A stretch of DNA of 41,665 bases. Source: Myxococcaceae bacterium. GTDB lineage: Bacteria > Myxococcota > Myxococcia > Myxococcales > Myxococcaceae. Position 1 is the stretch's first letter. Each line of letters begins with the position of its first letter. The notes under the pieces were generated by a model that saw only the letters and a program-made list of their open reading frames with translations, was not told the origin of the DNA and searched no databases. Made by a program: the position numbers and the translations under genes. The stretch is taken from the NCBI GenBank assembly GCA_019694595.1, contig JAIBBQ010000034.1, positions 1-41,665 on the forward strand, given 5' to 3'. Positions 16,217 through 26,387 of this stretch are shown here, in pieces.

Positions 16217-18154
16217 TCACCGGGACTTGAGGCGCTTGGCCTGCCAGTCGAGGTGCCCCGGGAGCACCTCGAGCCAGTGGCTCCAGGCGTGGCCTCCGGG
16301 GGACTCCTTGAACTCGTGGGGCACCTGGAGCTCGTCGAGCACCGCATGGAGCGCCCGGTTGGGCGGCGCCCACACGTCCTCCGAGCCCACCGTCAGGTAG
16401 AGCGGCAGCGCCATGGCCTGCTGCCGCCTGGCGCGCACCATGTGAATCGCGGAGTGCTCTTCCCACGCCGCCTTGTTCTCGGCGTACGGCCCCAGCCGCG
16501 CGATGAGCGCCGGACGCTTGTCGGCCTTGGAGAGGTCGACCGCCCCGCTCATCGAGCTCACCGCCTCGAAGATGCCGGGGTACTTGAGGCCGAGCACGAT
16601 GGCGCCGTTGCCGCCCATCGACAGGCCGATCACCGAGCGCCGCTTGGCGGTCGGCAGCCGGGCGTCGACGTCGGGGATCAGCTCCTTCATGAAGTAGGTC
16701 TCCACGCTGGCGCCGGGCACCTTGCTGCTGTCGAGGTACCAGCCGTTGGGCGTGCCGTCGGGGGTGACGACGATGATCCGGTTGGCGCCGGCGAAGGCCT
16801 GCAGCGTCGCGTGCGCGCGGTCGGAGAAGTCGGTCCACGCGCCGTCGGCGCCGTGCAGCAGGTACAGCACCGGGAAGCGCTCCGCCGGGTTGTCGCCCGG
16901 TTGAGGAACGAAGGCGAGGTAGTGGCTGGTGTCGGCGAGCACCACCGATTCCACGTCCATCACCATCGCGCGGGCGAGCGCGCGGTCCTTCGGGACCAGC
17001 GGCAGGAGCCGCTCGAGCCGCCAGGACAGCTTCTCGGCCACGAAGGTGGCACCGAGCCGGCCGTAGTGCACGCCGTCGCCCAGGTACATCTGACCCGACT
17101 TGCCGCCGTAGACGATGGTGGCGCGGGAGTTGCCTTCCTCGTCGGCGGCGAGTTCCCAGGTGTCGACGTAGATCGCCCCCGCGGCCTCTGCGGTCTTCTG
17201 GGTCACCTCGTTGACCACCTTGAGCTTCGCGGAGTGCTTGGGCAGCCGGGTGATCTGCATGCCCAGCATGATCGTCTTCGCCTTCGCCGCCGACGCGAGG
17301 TCGATGACCTTGCGCACGCGCCGCGCGTACTCGGTCTTCCACTCGTCGGTGCCGAACGCGAGCACCTTGCCGCCTTCCACTTCCAGCGGCTGCCCGTCGT
17401 TGCCGCCGAACTGGGCGATGACCACCGTGGGCTTGAAGTTCTCCAGCAGCTTCGGGAGGTGCGTCAGCCAGTCGAAGGTGTCGGGCCGGGCGAGGCCGGT
17501 GCCGAGCTTGCCGAAGCGGTGGGTGACGGTGCTCTGGTACTGCTCGAGGCGGCGCTCGAGCTCGGCGCCCATGTAGAACTGGATCGACGACGCCCCGACG
17601 ATGAGGATCCGGTTGCGCTCGGTGCCGGTGCCCACGTTGGCCGGCAAGGGCGCCGCCCCCGGGTCCGGCTCGGCCTGCCCCGCTTCCACCACCGAGGCGC
17701 CGCCGTCTTCCAGCGCAGGCGCCTTCTGCTTGATGGGCGCCAGGCCCGCGTCGATGAGGTCTCGCAGCTTCGCGGGCCCCAGCAGCTCGCTCGCGCTGGT
17801 GAGCCCGTTGACCAGGGAGAGGAGCCACGCGCGCTGGGAGAGCCCTTCGTCGTGGACCACCGCGCTCTGCAGATCGCGCGCGCCGTAGAACGACAGCGCC
17901 GCCACCACCACCCAGAGCCCGAAGATCACCTGGCGCATCGGCAGCCCGGGCACCGCGCGGAAGTAGCGGGTGTCGTCGGCGGCCATGCCGACCGGGAGCC
18001 CGTCGGGGTCGAGCTCGGTGATGGTGGTGGCGTCGGGCTCGAACCACCAGCTGTTGCGGCGGCGCTCGAGCTCCGCGCGCTTCACCTCCGAAATGCTCCG
18101 GGGCTTCGGCGGGAGGCTCGTGGTGCTGCTGCGGCGCGGGCGCGGTGGGACCAT
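16217..18154 (-). CDS. Membrane-anchored SGNH hydrolase/acyltransferase fused to an esterase
   Basis: A 645-residue two-enzyme fusion. Residues 1-~72 are basic and cytoplasmic; a single membrane helix (VIFGLWVVVAALSFYGA) follows. The SGNH domain (about 180-400) shows VGASSI with Ser189/190 in place of GDS, QFGGND (block III) and LGDGVHYG (Asp-x-x-His, block V), resembling DUF459. The esterase D/feruloyl-esterase-like alpha/beta hydrolase (about 400-640) has VLYLLHGADG as oxyanion strand, nucleophile Ser512 in GLSMGG, and a His in GGHAWSHW. In known MBOAT systems (AlgI-AlgJ/X, DltB-DltD, PatA-PatB) an SGNH-type partner outside the membrane finishes acyl transfer, and an MBOAT gene lies 14 bp upstream here. 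Substrate and the esterase's role are inferred. Confidence 0.85.
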   Translation of the reverse strand: MVPPRPRRSSTTSLPPKPRSISEVKRAELERRRNSWWFEPDATTITELDPDGLPVGMAADDTRYFRAVPGLPMRQVIFGLWVVVAALSFYGARDLQSAVVHDEGLSQRAWLLSLVNGLTSASELLGPAKLRDLIDAGLAPIKQKAPALEDGGASVVEAGQAEPDPGAAPLPANVGTGTERNRILIVGASSIQFYMGAELERRLEQYQSTVTHRFGKLGTGLARPDTFDWLTHLPKLLENFKPTVVIAQFGGNDGQPLEVEGGKVLAFGTDEWKTEYARRVRKVIDLASAAKAKTIMLGMQITRLPKHSAKLKVVNEVTQKTAEAAGAIYVDTWELAADEEGNSRATIVYGGKSGQMYLGDGVHYGRLGATFVAEKLSWRLERLLPLVPKDRALARAMVMDVESVVLADTSHYLAFVPQPGDNPAERFPVLYLLHGADGAWTDFSDRAHATLQAFAGANRIIVVTPDGTPNGWYLDSSKVPGASVETYFMKELIPDVDARLPTAKRRSVIGLSMGGNGAIVLGLKYPGIFEAVSSMSGAVDLSKADKRPALIARLGPYAENKAAWEEHSAIHMVRARRQQAMALPLYLTVGSEDVWAPPNRALHAVLDELQVPHEFKESPGGHAWSHWLEVLPGHLDWQAKRLKSR

Positions 18155-18168
18155 GTCGGTTGAGCTCG

Positions 18169-19593
18169 CTAGAACTGGAAGTAGATGTACGGCGCGATGT
18201 CGCCCGGCTGCAACGCGAGTATCGCCATTCCGACGGCGACCCAGAACAGGGGCCTGAAGCGGGTGGGAATCCGTTCGTGCAGCTGGATGAACCAGCGCCG
18301 CAGTGGGCGCCCGACGAAGTTGAGCGCGAAACCGATGATGGTGGCCAGTACCACCCACCCGTCGAAGCCCTGGCCGACGGCGCTGACGCTGAACATGCGC
18401 ACGAAGTAGACGCCCGCGGTCTCGAGGTCGCCGGCCTTGAAGAGCACCCGGCTGAGCACCACCACGGTGAAGGTGAGGAACCAGCCCAGGCCCAGCCACC
18501 ACCACGGCTCGCGGCCGACGAGGCCGAGCGCGGGCCGGGCGTTGCGTACCGCCTTGTGAATGCAGAGCACCACGCCGTGCAGCGCGCCCCAGAGGATGTA
18601 GCCCCAGGTCGCGCCGTGCCACAGGCCGCAGATGGTGAAGGTGACGAAGAGGTTCAGGAAGGTGCGCGGCAGCGAGCCCTTGGAGCCGCCCATCGGAAAG
18701 TAGATGTACTCGCGCAGCCACTTGGAGAAGCTGATGTGCCAGCGGTTCCAGAACATGCCGGGATCGGTGGCGGAGTACGGCGAGTTGAAGTTGTCGGGCA
18801 GCCGGTACCCGAAGAAGAGCGCGATGCCGCGCGCCACGTCGGTGTAGCCGCTGAAGTCGCAGTAGAGCTCGACGGTGTAGGCGATGGCGGCGACGAACAG
18901 CGCCCCGCCCGAGTAGTTCTCGGGTGCGACGAAGGCGTCGTCCACCAGTCGGGTGGCGAGCACCGTCGCCAGCACGACCTTCTTGAAGAGGCCGGAGGCG
19001 ATGAGCGACACCGCCTGCGGCAGATCGACCATGCCTTCGGGCGGGCCGTCGGCGATCTGCTTGAGGAAGCGCTTGCTCTTCACCAGCGGGCCGGCGAGCA
19101 ACTTGGGGAAGAAGGCGATCAGCAGGAGGAAGTCGAGGAGCGACTGCGCCTTCTTGCCCTGGTGCCGGTAGAGGTCGACGACGTAGGCCAGCCCCTGGAA
19201 GGTGAAGAACGAGATGCCGAGCGGGAGCCCGAGCTCGAGCACGGTCTCGTTGGGCTTGAGGCCGAGCACCATCGCCACGTCGCGCGCGGTCTGGGCGACG
19301 AAGCCGAAGTACTTGAAGAAGCCGAGGAGGCCCAGGTTGGCCACCAGCGCGGCCCACAGCAGGTACTTGCGGTGGCGCACCTTGGTGGCGCGGTCCATCG
19401 CCTCGCCGAGGCCGTAGTTCACCAGCGACGAGGCGAACAGCAGCAGCATCGGCGGGATGCTGAGCTTGGCGTAGAAGACGTAGCTCGCCGCGGTCAGGAA
19501 CGCCTTGTGCGCCACCGGGCGGCCGCGCAGCAGCGACGCCACCGTGAGGGTGACCGCGAGGAAGTAGGCGAACTGGATCGAGGCGAAGTGCAC
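18169..19593 (-). CDS. MBOAT-family O-acyltransferase (AlgI-like)
   Basis: A 474-residue polytopic membrane enzyme of the MBOAT family, which moves acyl (often acetyl) groups across the membrane for O-acylation of polysaccharides. Visible signatures: YVFYAKLS near the start, FFTFQGLAYVVDLYR, DFSGYTDVARGIALFFGY, the strongly conserved DPGMFWNRWHISFSKWLREY followed by IYFPMGGSKG, and CGLWHGATWGYILWGALHG containing the catalytic His. The start is a GTG at 19593. It sits between a lectin-like lipoprotein gene (48 bp upstream) and the SGNH-esterase fusion (14 bp downstream), all on one strand, so the three likely act together. The exact polymer acylated is unknown; exopolysaccharide, spore coat or O-antigen are possible. 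Confidence 0.95.
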   Translation of the reverse strand: MHFASIQFAYFLAVTLTVASLLRGRPVAHKAFLTAASYVFYAKLSIPPMLLLFASSLVNYGLGEAMDRATKVRHRKYLLWAALVANLGLLGFFKYFGFVAQTARDVAMVLGLKPNETVLELGLPLGISFFTFQGLAYVVDLYRHQGKKAQSLLDFLLLIAFFPKLLAGPLVKSKRFLKQIADGPPEGMVDLPQAVSLIASGLFKKVVLATVLATRLVDDAFVAPENYSGGALFVAAIAYTVELYCDFSGYTDVARGIALFFGYRLPDNFNSPYSATDPGMFWNRWHISFSKWLREYIYFPMGGSKGSLPRTFLNLFVTFTICGLWHGATWGYILWGALHGVVLCIHKAVRNARPALGLVGREPWWWLGLGWFLTFTVVVLSRVLFKAGDLETAGVYFVRMFSVSAVGQGFDGWVVLATIIGFALNFVGRPLRRWFIQLHERIPTRFRPLFWVAVGMAILALQPGDIAPYIYFQF

Positions 19594-19641
19594 GGCTGCG
19601 ACCCGCGAAGTACCACGGTCGCGGGCCGTTGGGCGGTCCCG

Positions 19642-20778
19642 TCAGCGGCAGGGGATCATGGTGTCGTCCAGGGCCACGTCGTCGAGGTAGAAGTCGACCG
19701 CGTTCCCGAGCGTCTGGAAGTGGTTGAAGCCGAAGTCGAAGCTGGTCCAGCGCGTGAAGTCCCAGCCGGTGGCGGCGGTCACGTTGACTGCCAGGGTGCC
19801 GTCGATCCACAGCTTCGCGGTGTCCTTCGGCGGGTTGCCGGAGCCGTCGATCTGCCACTGGATGCAGTGCCACGTGTTGGTGGTGATGGTGCCGCCCTTC
19901 TGGCTCTGCTCGGTGCCCGCGGGCCAGTGGTAGTTGAACTGGGCCATGTTGCCGCCGCCGCCCATGTTGATCGACGCGTTGCCTCCGTCAGCCGCCGCAC
20001 CGACTGCGGCGAAGAAGGTCGAGTGCACGCCGATGGGGAGCCCGGCGTCGGCGTTGCCCACGTAGAAGATCTCGGCGCGTCCGAAGACGTTGTTGCTCGG
20101 AGTGATGCCGGCATCCGCCCGCTGGTTGAGCGTGGCTCGCGCGGGGCCACCGGCGGGCACCTGCACATGGAGCGCCCGGAAACCATTCTTCGGGTGCTGG
20201 CCGTCGACCGCCGCGACCGGGCCGGTTCCGCTCACGGTCGCCTTCCACGGCCCGAGGATCTGGTTGTTGGCGACGGCGCCGTTGTAGCCCTCGAAGTCCT
20301 CGCAGTAGCGCAGGCCCGCGCACGCTCCACCGCTGCCACCGCCTGCGCTCCCGCCGCCTGCGCTCCCGCCGCCTGCGCTCCCGCCGCCTGCGCTGCCGCC
20401 GCCCGCGCTGCCGCCGCCCGCGCTGCCGCCGCCTGCGCTGCCGCCGCCTGCGCTGCCGCCGCCTGCGCTGCCGCCGCCCGCGCTGCCGCCGCCTGCGCTG
20501 CCGCCGCCTGCGCTGCCGCCGCCTGCGCTCCCGCCGCCCGAGGCATCACCGCCACCGGTCCCGCCGCCCGCTGCGGTCCCGCCTCCCGAGGCATCGCCAC
20601 CACCCGAAGCCGTGCCGCCGCCGGACGCCGCACCACCTCCGGACGCTGCGCCACCACCCGAGGAGGACGCACCACCGCCAGAGCCACCGGCGCCGCCGCC
20701 GTCACCACCGCTCGTCTCTGGACCGCAGGCCGTGAGCAGCGCCACGACAGGGAGAATCAGCCAGCGAAACGCGCGCAT
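19642..20778 (-). CDS. Lipoprotein with (GGGSA)n linker and lectin/glucanase-like domain
   Basis: A 378-residue lipoprotein. The signal MRAFRWLILPVVALLTAC has Cys18 as the lipid site. About 130 residues of Gly/Ser/Ala follow, including 13 GGGSA units. The C-terminal ~220-residue domain starts at CAGLRYCEDFEGY and contains NGFRALHVQVPAGG, FGRAEIFYVGN, TNTWHCIQWQIDG and VDFYLDDVALDD, the strand pattern of concanavalin A-like lectins, glucanases and polysaccharide lyases. ATG 20778 follows GAGG at 8 bases and starts the signal; 18 upstream codons are ignored. The long flexible linker would hold the domain away from the membrane. It is upstream of the MBOAT gene, so binding or cleaving the acylated polysaccharide is plausible. 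Confidence 0.75.
   Translation of the reverse strand: MRAFRWLILPVVALLTACGPETSGGDGGGAGGSGGGASSSGGGAASGGGAASGGGTASGGGDASGGGTAAGGGTGGGDASGGGSAGGGSAGGGSAGGGSAGGGSAGGGSAGGGSAGGGSAGGGSAGGGSAGGGSAGGGSAGGGSAGGGSGGACAGLRYCEDFEGYNGAVANNQILGPWKATVSGTGPVAAVDGQHPKNGFRALHVQVPAGGPARATLNQRADAGITPSNNVFGRAEIFYVGNADAGLPIGVHSTFFAAVGAAADGGNASINMGGGGNMAQFNYHWPAGTEQSQKGGTITTNTWHCIQWQIDGSGNPPKDTAKLWIDGTLAVNVTAATGWDFTRWTSFDFGFNHFQTLGNAVDFYLDDVALDDTMIPCR
20341..20535. repeat. 13 tandem 15-bp units (GGGSA coding)
   Basis: Thirteen in-phase 15-bp copies of GCC(T/C)GCGCT(G/C)CCGCC, differing only at two third-codon positions, encode GGGSA on the minus strand inside the lipoprotein gene. Near-identity of the units points to recent expansion by slippage or unequal exchange. 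Unit number should vary between strains without changing the frame. Confidence 0.9.
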
Positions 20779-20924
20779 CGGAGGCCTCGCAAGGGAACGT
20801 GATCGCCCGGAGGTGTGCACGTTCGACGCCAAGCACTCGCGTGGGGCGATGTGCCCCGACGTCGAGTCGTCACCGCACTCAACGTGCCGGAAGCTGGCCC
20901 ACGTGCTCCGAGCGCCCGCTCCCG

Positions 20925-20942
20925 CCTGTCCGCTGGGACAGG
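20925..20942. terminator. Perfect hairpin after the serine hydrolase gene
   Basis: CCTGTCC (20925-20931) pairs perfectly with GGACAGG (20936-20942) around GCTG. It lies 38 bases beyond the serine hydrolase stop codon on the minus strand. No T-run follows, so termination is only possible. The rest of the 201-bp gap 20779-20979 shows nothing I can assign. Confidence 0.35.
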
Positions 20943-20979
20943 ACAGCTGGTGGAGCGCGGATGGACCCGTCGGGCGGGC

Positions 20980-22434
<1,455 letters not shown>

Positions 22435-22520
22435 CCCGGAACGCGACGATTTCGTCCGGCGCGCGTCCCTTCGGTAGGCTTCAGCTGCGCTGTCGCCGGG
22501 ACCAGCGGGGGAGTTTCGAC

Positions 22521-24314
22521 ATGGCTGACGTTCGAACGAAGAACCTGCCGGGCGCCGCCCGCGCCAAGGCGAGCGCCACCAGCGCGCCCAGCAAGGTCAC
22601 GCGCAGCACGCTCCCCGAGTTCGAGCGCGAGCCCACCCGCGGTCCGGGGGATCACGACGGATTTCTCCAGGGCCAGGGCGCACACGTCACCTCCAAGGCG
22701 GGCCACGTGGCCACCGGCTTCGAGCTGGGCGGCGCGCGGGGGAGCCCCCCCGTGGAGCACGCCTTCGAGCGGCTCGACGCCACCGCCGCGGCCTCGCTGG
22801 CCACGCTGGCGAAGGCCTTTGCCGCCCCGGAGCTCCAGGCCGTGCTGGGCACCCCGCCCCACTTCACGAAGTCGGACCTGACGTCGATGGGCCTGCACGG
22901 CACCCTGCGCGGCCAGAGCCTCGCCACGGTGGCCCCGGCGCTCGCCGGAGCGCTCGGCGAGGCCGCCAACTTCCTGCGGGCGCGTCCGAACGCCGCCTTC
23001 CTCGCGCAGCTCTCGCCGTCGAAGGGCATCACCGCCGAGGAGCTGGCCTCCGCCAGGCTCGCGGGCTTCAGCGCGCCACACGCCGCGATGCTGAAGGAAG
23101 CCCTGACCGCCTTCGCGAAGAGCGCGGCCGCGGTCACCCCCGGCGACACTGCGCCCGAAGGTCACGCCTTCACGCTGGCCGAGGTGACGACGCTGGCCGC
23201 CGGTGGAGCGTGCCCCGACGGCCAAGAGCTCGCGGCGGCGATCCCCGACAGCAAGGCGCGGCAGGCGTTCCAGAGCGCGGCGGCGCTCATCGCGCAGAAC
23301 CCCGCGGTGTTCCGCCAGCTCGACCTGTCCGGGCCGGGCATGGCCAACATGGCGATGACCAACGGCAAGTTCACCGCCACCGACATCAACCGCTTGCTGG
23401 GCGCGAACGGGCTCTCGCCCCTACCCCACCGGCCGACGTTCGACGCGCTGGTGAAGGCCACGCTGCCGCAGGTGGTGAAGCCATTCACCAGGCCGGTCGA
23501 GATCCACGACGTCGACCAGGCGAAGCGGGCCGAGCTGGCGCGCCTCTACACCGCGTGGGCCGACGAGACCGGCATGGTGGCGCACCACCAGGCCTGGCAC
23601 TCGGAGAACGGCTCCGGCGGGACCAAGGGCAAGGGCAGCGGCGAGAAGTTCCTGCAGTTCCACGCGCAGATGGGCGAGGAGTTCCGCCAGTACCTGCTCG
23701 ACCAGAAGCCGCCCCGCACCGATCTGTTCGACGCCAACGGGAACCTCCCGACCTGGGACACCCTGCAGCCGCTCCCCAAGGAGTTCTGGGAAGGCACCGT
23801 GAAGCACCAGATCGACTGGCGCCTGCCCGGGTTCCTGTCGCCCGAGCCGCGCAAGGGCGAGACCTTCACCCTCGACGGCCGGACGATCACCTGCCTCAAC
23901 GACATCAAGTCGCCCGACGAGCTCGGGCGCGTGTGGGGCGAGTCGGGGGCGCACGCGGTGGCCCACAACCAGCTGGGCGCCGAGATGGCCGGCTTCGCGT
24001 CGGTGCGCGACCCGGCGTTCCTGCTCTGGCACTTCGGGGTCATCGAGACCAACCGCGCGGAGTGGCTCGACACCGAGAGCGGCAAGGCGTGGACGGCGGC
24101 GCACCCCAGCGGCTGGACCGACCCCTTCGCCGACGCAGGCAAGGTGAAGTCGCCGCCCCGGGGCATCGCCCTGGGCGCGAAGTATCCCCAGCAGCCGAGG
24201 GGCCCGTTCTGGACCGACGATCAGATCCGCGAGGCCGGGGTCGGCTTCGTCGACCCGGCCAAGCGCCGGGCGGCCAGCGACCGCGTCGCCACCACGCCGC
24301 GCGCGGTGCCCTGA
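22521..24314 (+). CDS. Tyrosinase-like protein with enlarged CuA region
   Basis: A 597-residue protein without a signal peptide. Residues 1-~300 are Ala/Pro-rich and helical and not recognised; TNGKFTATDINRLL near 275 is weakly EF-hand-like. The C-terminal half resembles the tyrosinase (type 3 copper) domain. A CuB-like site is seen as His478-x3-His482 (HAVAH) and DPAFLLWH ending at His504, the same spacing as His190, His194 and His216 in Streptomyces tyrosinase. The usual DPxFxxHH has Trp in place of the first, non-ligand His. A CuA-like site has FLQFH with His381, preceded by His355, His356 and His360; the gap 360-381 is filled with Gly/Ser/Lys and the usual x8 spacing is lost. GGGGAG precedes the ATG. 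The copper assignment is inference. Confidence 0.6.
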   Translation: MADVRTKNLPGAARAKASATSAPSKVTRSTLPEFEREPTRGPGDHDGFLQGQGAHVTSKAGHVATGFELGGARGSPPVEHAFERLDATAAASLATLAKAFAAPELQAVLGTPPHFTKSDLTSMGLHGTLRGQSLATVAPALAGALGEAANFLRARPNAAFLAQLSPSKGITAEELASARLAGFSAPHAAMLKEALTAFAKSAAAVTPGDTAPEGHAFTLAEVTTLAAGGACPDGQELAAAIPDSKARQAFQSAAALIAQNPAVFRQLDLSGPGMANMAMTNGKFTATDINRLLGANGLSPLPHRPTFDALVKATLPQVVKPFTRPVEIHDVDQAKRAELARLYTAWADETGMVAHHQAWHSENGSGGTKGKGSGEKFLQFHAQMGEEFRQYLLDQKPPRTDLFDANGNLPTWDTLQPLPKEFWEGTVKHQIDWRLPGFLSPEPRKGETFTLDGRTITCLNDIKSPDELGRVWGESGAHAVAHNQLGAEMAGFASVRDPAFLLWHFGVIETNRAEWLDTESGKAWTAAHPSGWTDPFADAGKVKSPPRGIALGAKYPQQPRGPFWTDDQIREAGVGFVDPAKRRAASDRVATTPRAVP

Positions 24315-24317
24315 GGC

Positions 24318-25277
24318 TCAGCGCTTCGCAGCGCGGATGAGCGCCATGCCGTCGGGCTCCTTGCCCGCGGTGATGGTGCCCTTCACTTCCCAGGTGGTGA
24401 GGTCGACCACCGAGATCACGTCGGACGCGGTGTTGGCGATCCACGCGGTCTTGCCGTCGGCGGCGTACTGGATGCCGATCGGCTCCTTGCCCACCTTCAG
24501 GGTGCGGATGACCTCCCAGGTCGAGGCGTCGAGCTCGTAGAGATCGTTGCTGCGCATGTTGGACACCAGCGCGCGCTTGCCGTCGGGGGCGACCTTCACG
24601 CGCAGCGGCTTGGTCCCCACCGGCACCGACTTGAGGACGGCGTTGGTCTCCGCGTCGACGACCGAGACGGTGTTCACCTCGCCGTTGGTCACCAGCACGA
24701 ACTTGCCGTCGGGGGTGACGTCGATGCCTTCCGCGCCCGCGCCGGTGGCGACCCGGGTCACCACCTTCGCCGCGGCGAGGTCGAGCACCACGATGTCGCC
24801 CTTGTCGAGGCAGGCCGCGTAGCCGCGGGCGCGCTGCTCGGCGAGCACCACCATGTGCGCCTCTCCGCCCACCGGGACGGTGGCGGCGATCTTCTTCCCC
24901 GCGGTGTCCACCTTGAGGATCGAGGTGCTGGCCTCGGTGGTCACCCACAGCGTCTTCCCGTCGGCGGTGATCGCGCTGCCGTGCGGCTGCTTGTTGGGCA
25001 ACAGCTCGATGGTGGCGCTCACCGCGAGCTTCTTGAGATCGATCACCGTGATGGTGTGGCTGCGGTTCTCCTTGCCAGTGCCCTGGTAGTCGCTCACGTA
25101 CGCCCAGGCGCCGTCCTTCGAGACCGACACCTCGTGCGGCCCCTTGCCGGTGGGAATCGTGGCCAGCGACTTGCCGGTGTCGACGTCCCACACGGTGAGC
25201 GTGGAGTCCGTCTTGTTGACGATGGCGAGCCGGTCGCCGGAAGCCGCGAGCAGGAACAGCAGGAGCGCTTGGGTCAT
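24318..25277 (-). CDS. YVTN-type beta-propeller repeat protein, exported
   Basis: A 319-residue protein with a short hydrophobic N-terminus (MTQALLLFLLAASG), probably a signal peptide. The rest consists of about seven ~40-residue beta-propeller blades with recurring elements: DRLAIVNKTDSTLTVWDVDT, PDGKFVLVTNGEVNTVSVVD, PDGKRALVSNMRSNDLYELD and ADGKTAWIANTASDVISVVD. This is the YVTN / cytochrome-d1-like propeller, often a protein- or ligand-binding surface in the periplasm. It is convergent with the tyrosinase-like gene, with 3 bp between stop codons. No catalytic residues can be assigned; SMP-30-like lactonase activity cannot be excluded but there is no positive sign of it. Confidence 0.85.
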   Translation of the reverse strand: MTQALLLFLLAASGDRLAIVNKTDSTLTVWDVDTGKSLATIPTGKGPHEVSVSKDGAWAYVSDYQGTGKENRSHTITVIDLKKLAVSATIELLPNKQPHGSAITADGKTLWVTTEASTSILKVDTAGKKIAATVPVGGEAHMVVLAEQRARGYAACLDKGDIVVLDLAAAKVVTRVATGAGAEGIDVTPDGKFVLVTNGEVNTVSVVDAETNAVLKSVPVGTKPLRVKVAPDGKRALVSNMRSNDLYELDASTWEVIRTLKVGKEPIGIQYAADGKTAWIANTASDVISVVDLTTWEVKGTITAGKEPDGMALIRAAKR

Positions 25278-25307
25278 GCGCCGGGCTCATAGCCCAGCTC
25301 GGGGACG

Positions 25308-26387
25308 TCAGGCCGGCCGCAGGCCGTAGAGCGTCGTCACTTCCTTGGCGCGGGTGGAGTGCAGCTGGTCGACCCGGACCTTGGCCTTCTGGTGGTACGC
25401 GCCGAGCGAGTGCTTCCAGCCCACCTGGAGCTTGGCCGCGGCGAGCTGCTCCGGAAGCCAGGAAGCAGGGCGCAGCCCGAGCAGCTCGGGCAGGTCGGAG
25501 ATGATGAGCAGCCCTTCCCCGCCCGGTGCCAGGTGCGCTGGGAGGCCTTCGAGGAAGCGCCGCAGCATGCCCGCGTCCTCGTCGTAGACGGCGCGGTCGA
25601 CCCGGTTCTTCGGCGTCTCGGGGATCCACGGCGGGTTGCACACCACGAGGTCGGCCTGGCCTTCGGGATACAGGTCGCGCTCGAGCGCGGTGAAGCGATC
25701 GGCCAACCCCAGCGCCTCGGCGTTGTCGGTCGCACAGGCCACCGCGCGCGCATCGACGTCGGTGCCGACCGCGGACTTCGCCCCGCGCTGCAGCAACACG
25801 AAGGACAGCACCCCCGTGCCGGTGCCGACGTCGAAGACGCGGGCGTCCTTGAGCCGCGCCGCGGGCACCTGCTTGAGCAGGTCGACGTACTCGGTGCGCG
25901 TGGGCGCGAAGACCCCGTAGTGCGGGCGCAGGAGCCCCTTGAGCCCGGGCACGGTGAGGCCCTTCTGCCGCCACTGCGCCGCGCCCAGCATGCCGAGGAG
26001 CGTCTTCAGCGGAACCAGCGTCTCGCCGCCGGGGCTCTCGCCCCACACCTCGCGGCACGCCACGGCCACGTCGGGAGCGCGCGAGAGCGCGAGCCGGTAG
26101 TCCGCGTCGAGTGCCACCAGCACGCGCGACAGGGTCTGGTGCTCGAGCAGCCGCGACTGGCGTTCCTCGCGAAACGCCTCCAGCGCCGACTTCGCGCGCG
26201 ACGGCGTCTCCAGCCGGCGGCCCATGGCCTGCAGCAGCTGCTTGGCGTTGTGGAAGTCGCCCTCGTAGCGCAGGTACTCGCCACGCCGGACCCGGCGCAC
26301 GGCGTCGTCGGCGCGCAGCCGGTCGTCCACCGCGGAGACCTTGGCCGGGGCCGGATCGTCGCTCTCGCTGCGCCAGGTGACCGTCAT
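25308..26387 (-). CDS. SAM-dependent methyltransferase with NPPW motif
   Basis: A ~359-residue class I methyltransferase. The N-terminal ~160 residues are helical and mostly basic. The Rossmann domain begins at residues ~180-200 with VFDVGTGTGVLSFVLLQRGA (motif I, SAM binding), then GTDVDARAVACATDNAEALG, and VVCNPPWIPE (motif IV). NPPW/NPPY marks enzymes that methylate an amino nitrogen of glutamine, adenine or guanine (PrmC, N6-adenine and RsmC-like types). The extra N-terminal domain makes release-factor or ribosomal-protein/RNA methylation plausible, but the target is unknown. ATG 26387 is preferred because longer frames (ATG 26402, or 26459) add unstructured sequence; none has a clear ribosome-binding site. 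Confidence 0.8.
   Translation of the reverse strand: MTVTWRSESDDPAPAKVSAVDDRLRADDAVRRVRRGEYLRYEGDFHNAKQLLQAMGRRLETPSRAKSALEAFREERQSRLLEHQTLSRVLVALDADYRLALSRAPDVAVACREVWGESPGGETLVPLKTLLGMLGAAQWRQKGLTVPGLKGLLRPHYGVFAPTRTEYVDLLKQVPAARLKDARVFDVGTGTGVLSFVLLQRGAKSAVGTDVDARAVACATDNAEALGLADRFTALERDLYPEGQADLVVCNPPWIPETPKNRVDRAVYDEDAGMLRRFLEGLPAHLAPGGEGLLIISDLPELLGLRPASWLPEQLAAAKLQVGWKHSLGAYHQKAKVRVDQLHSTRAKEVTTLYGLRPA

Noticed and set aside
20341-20535. Repeat array as a CRISPR
   Set aside because: The units are contiguous 15-bp coding repeats without spacers inside a lipoprotein gene, and no cas genes are present.
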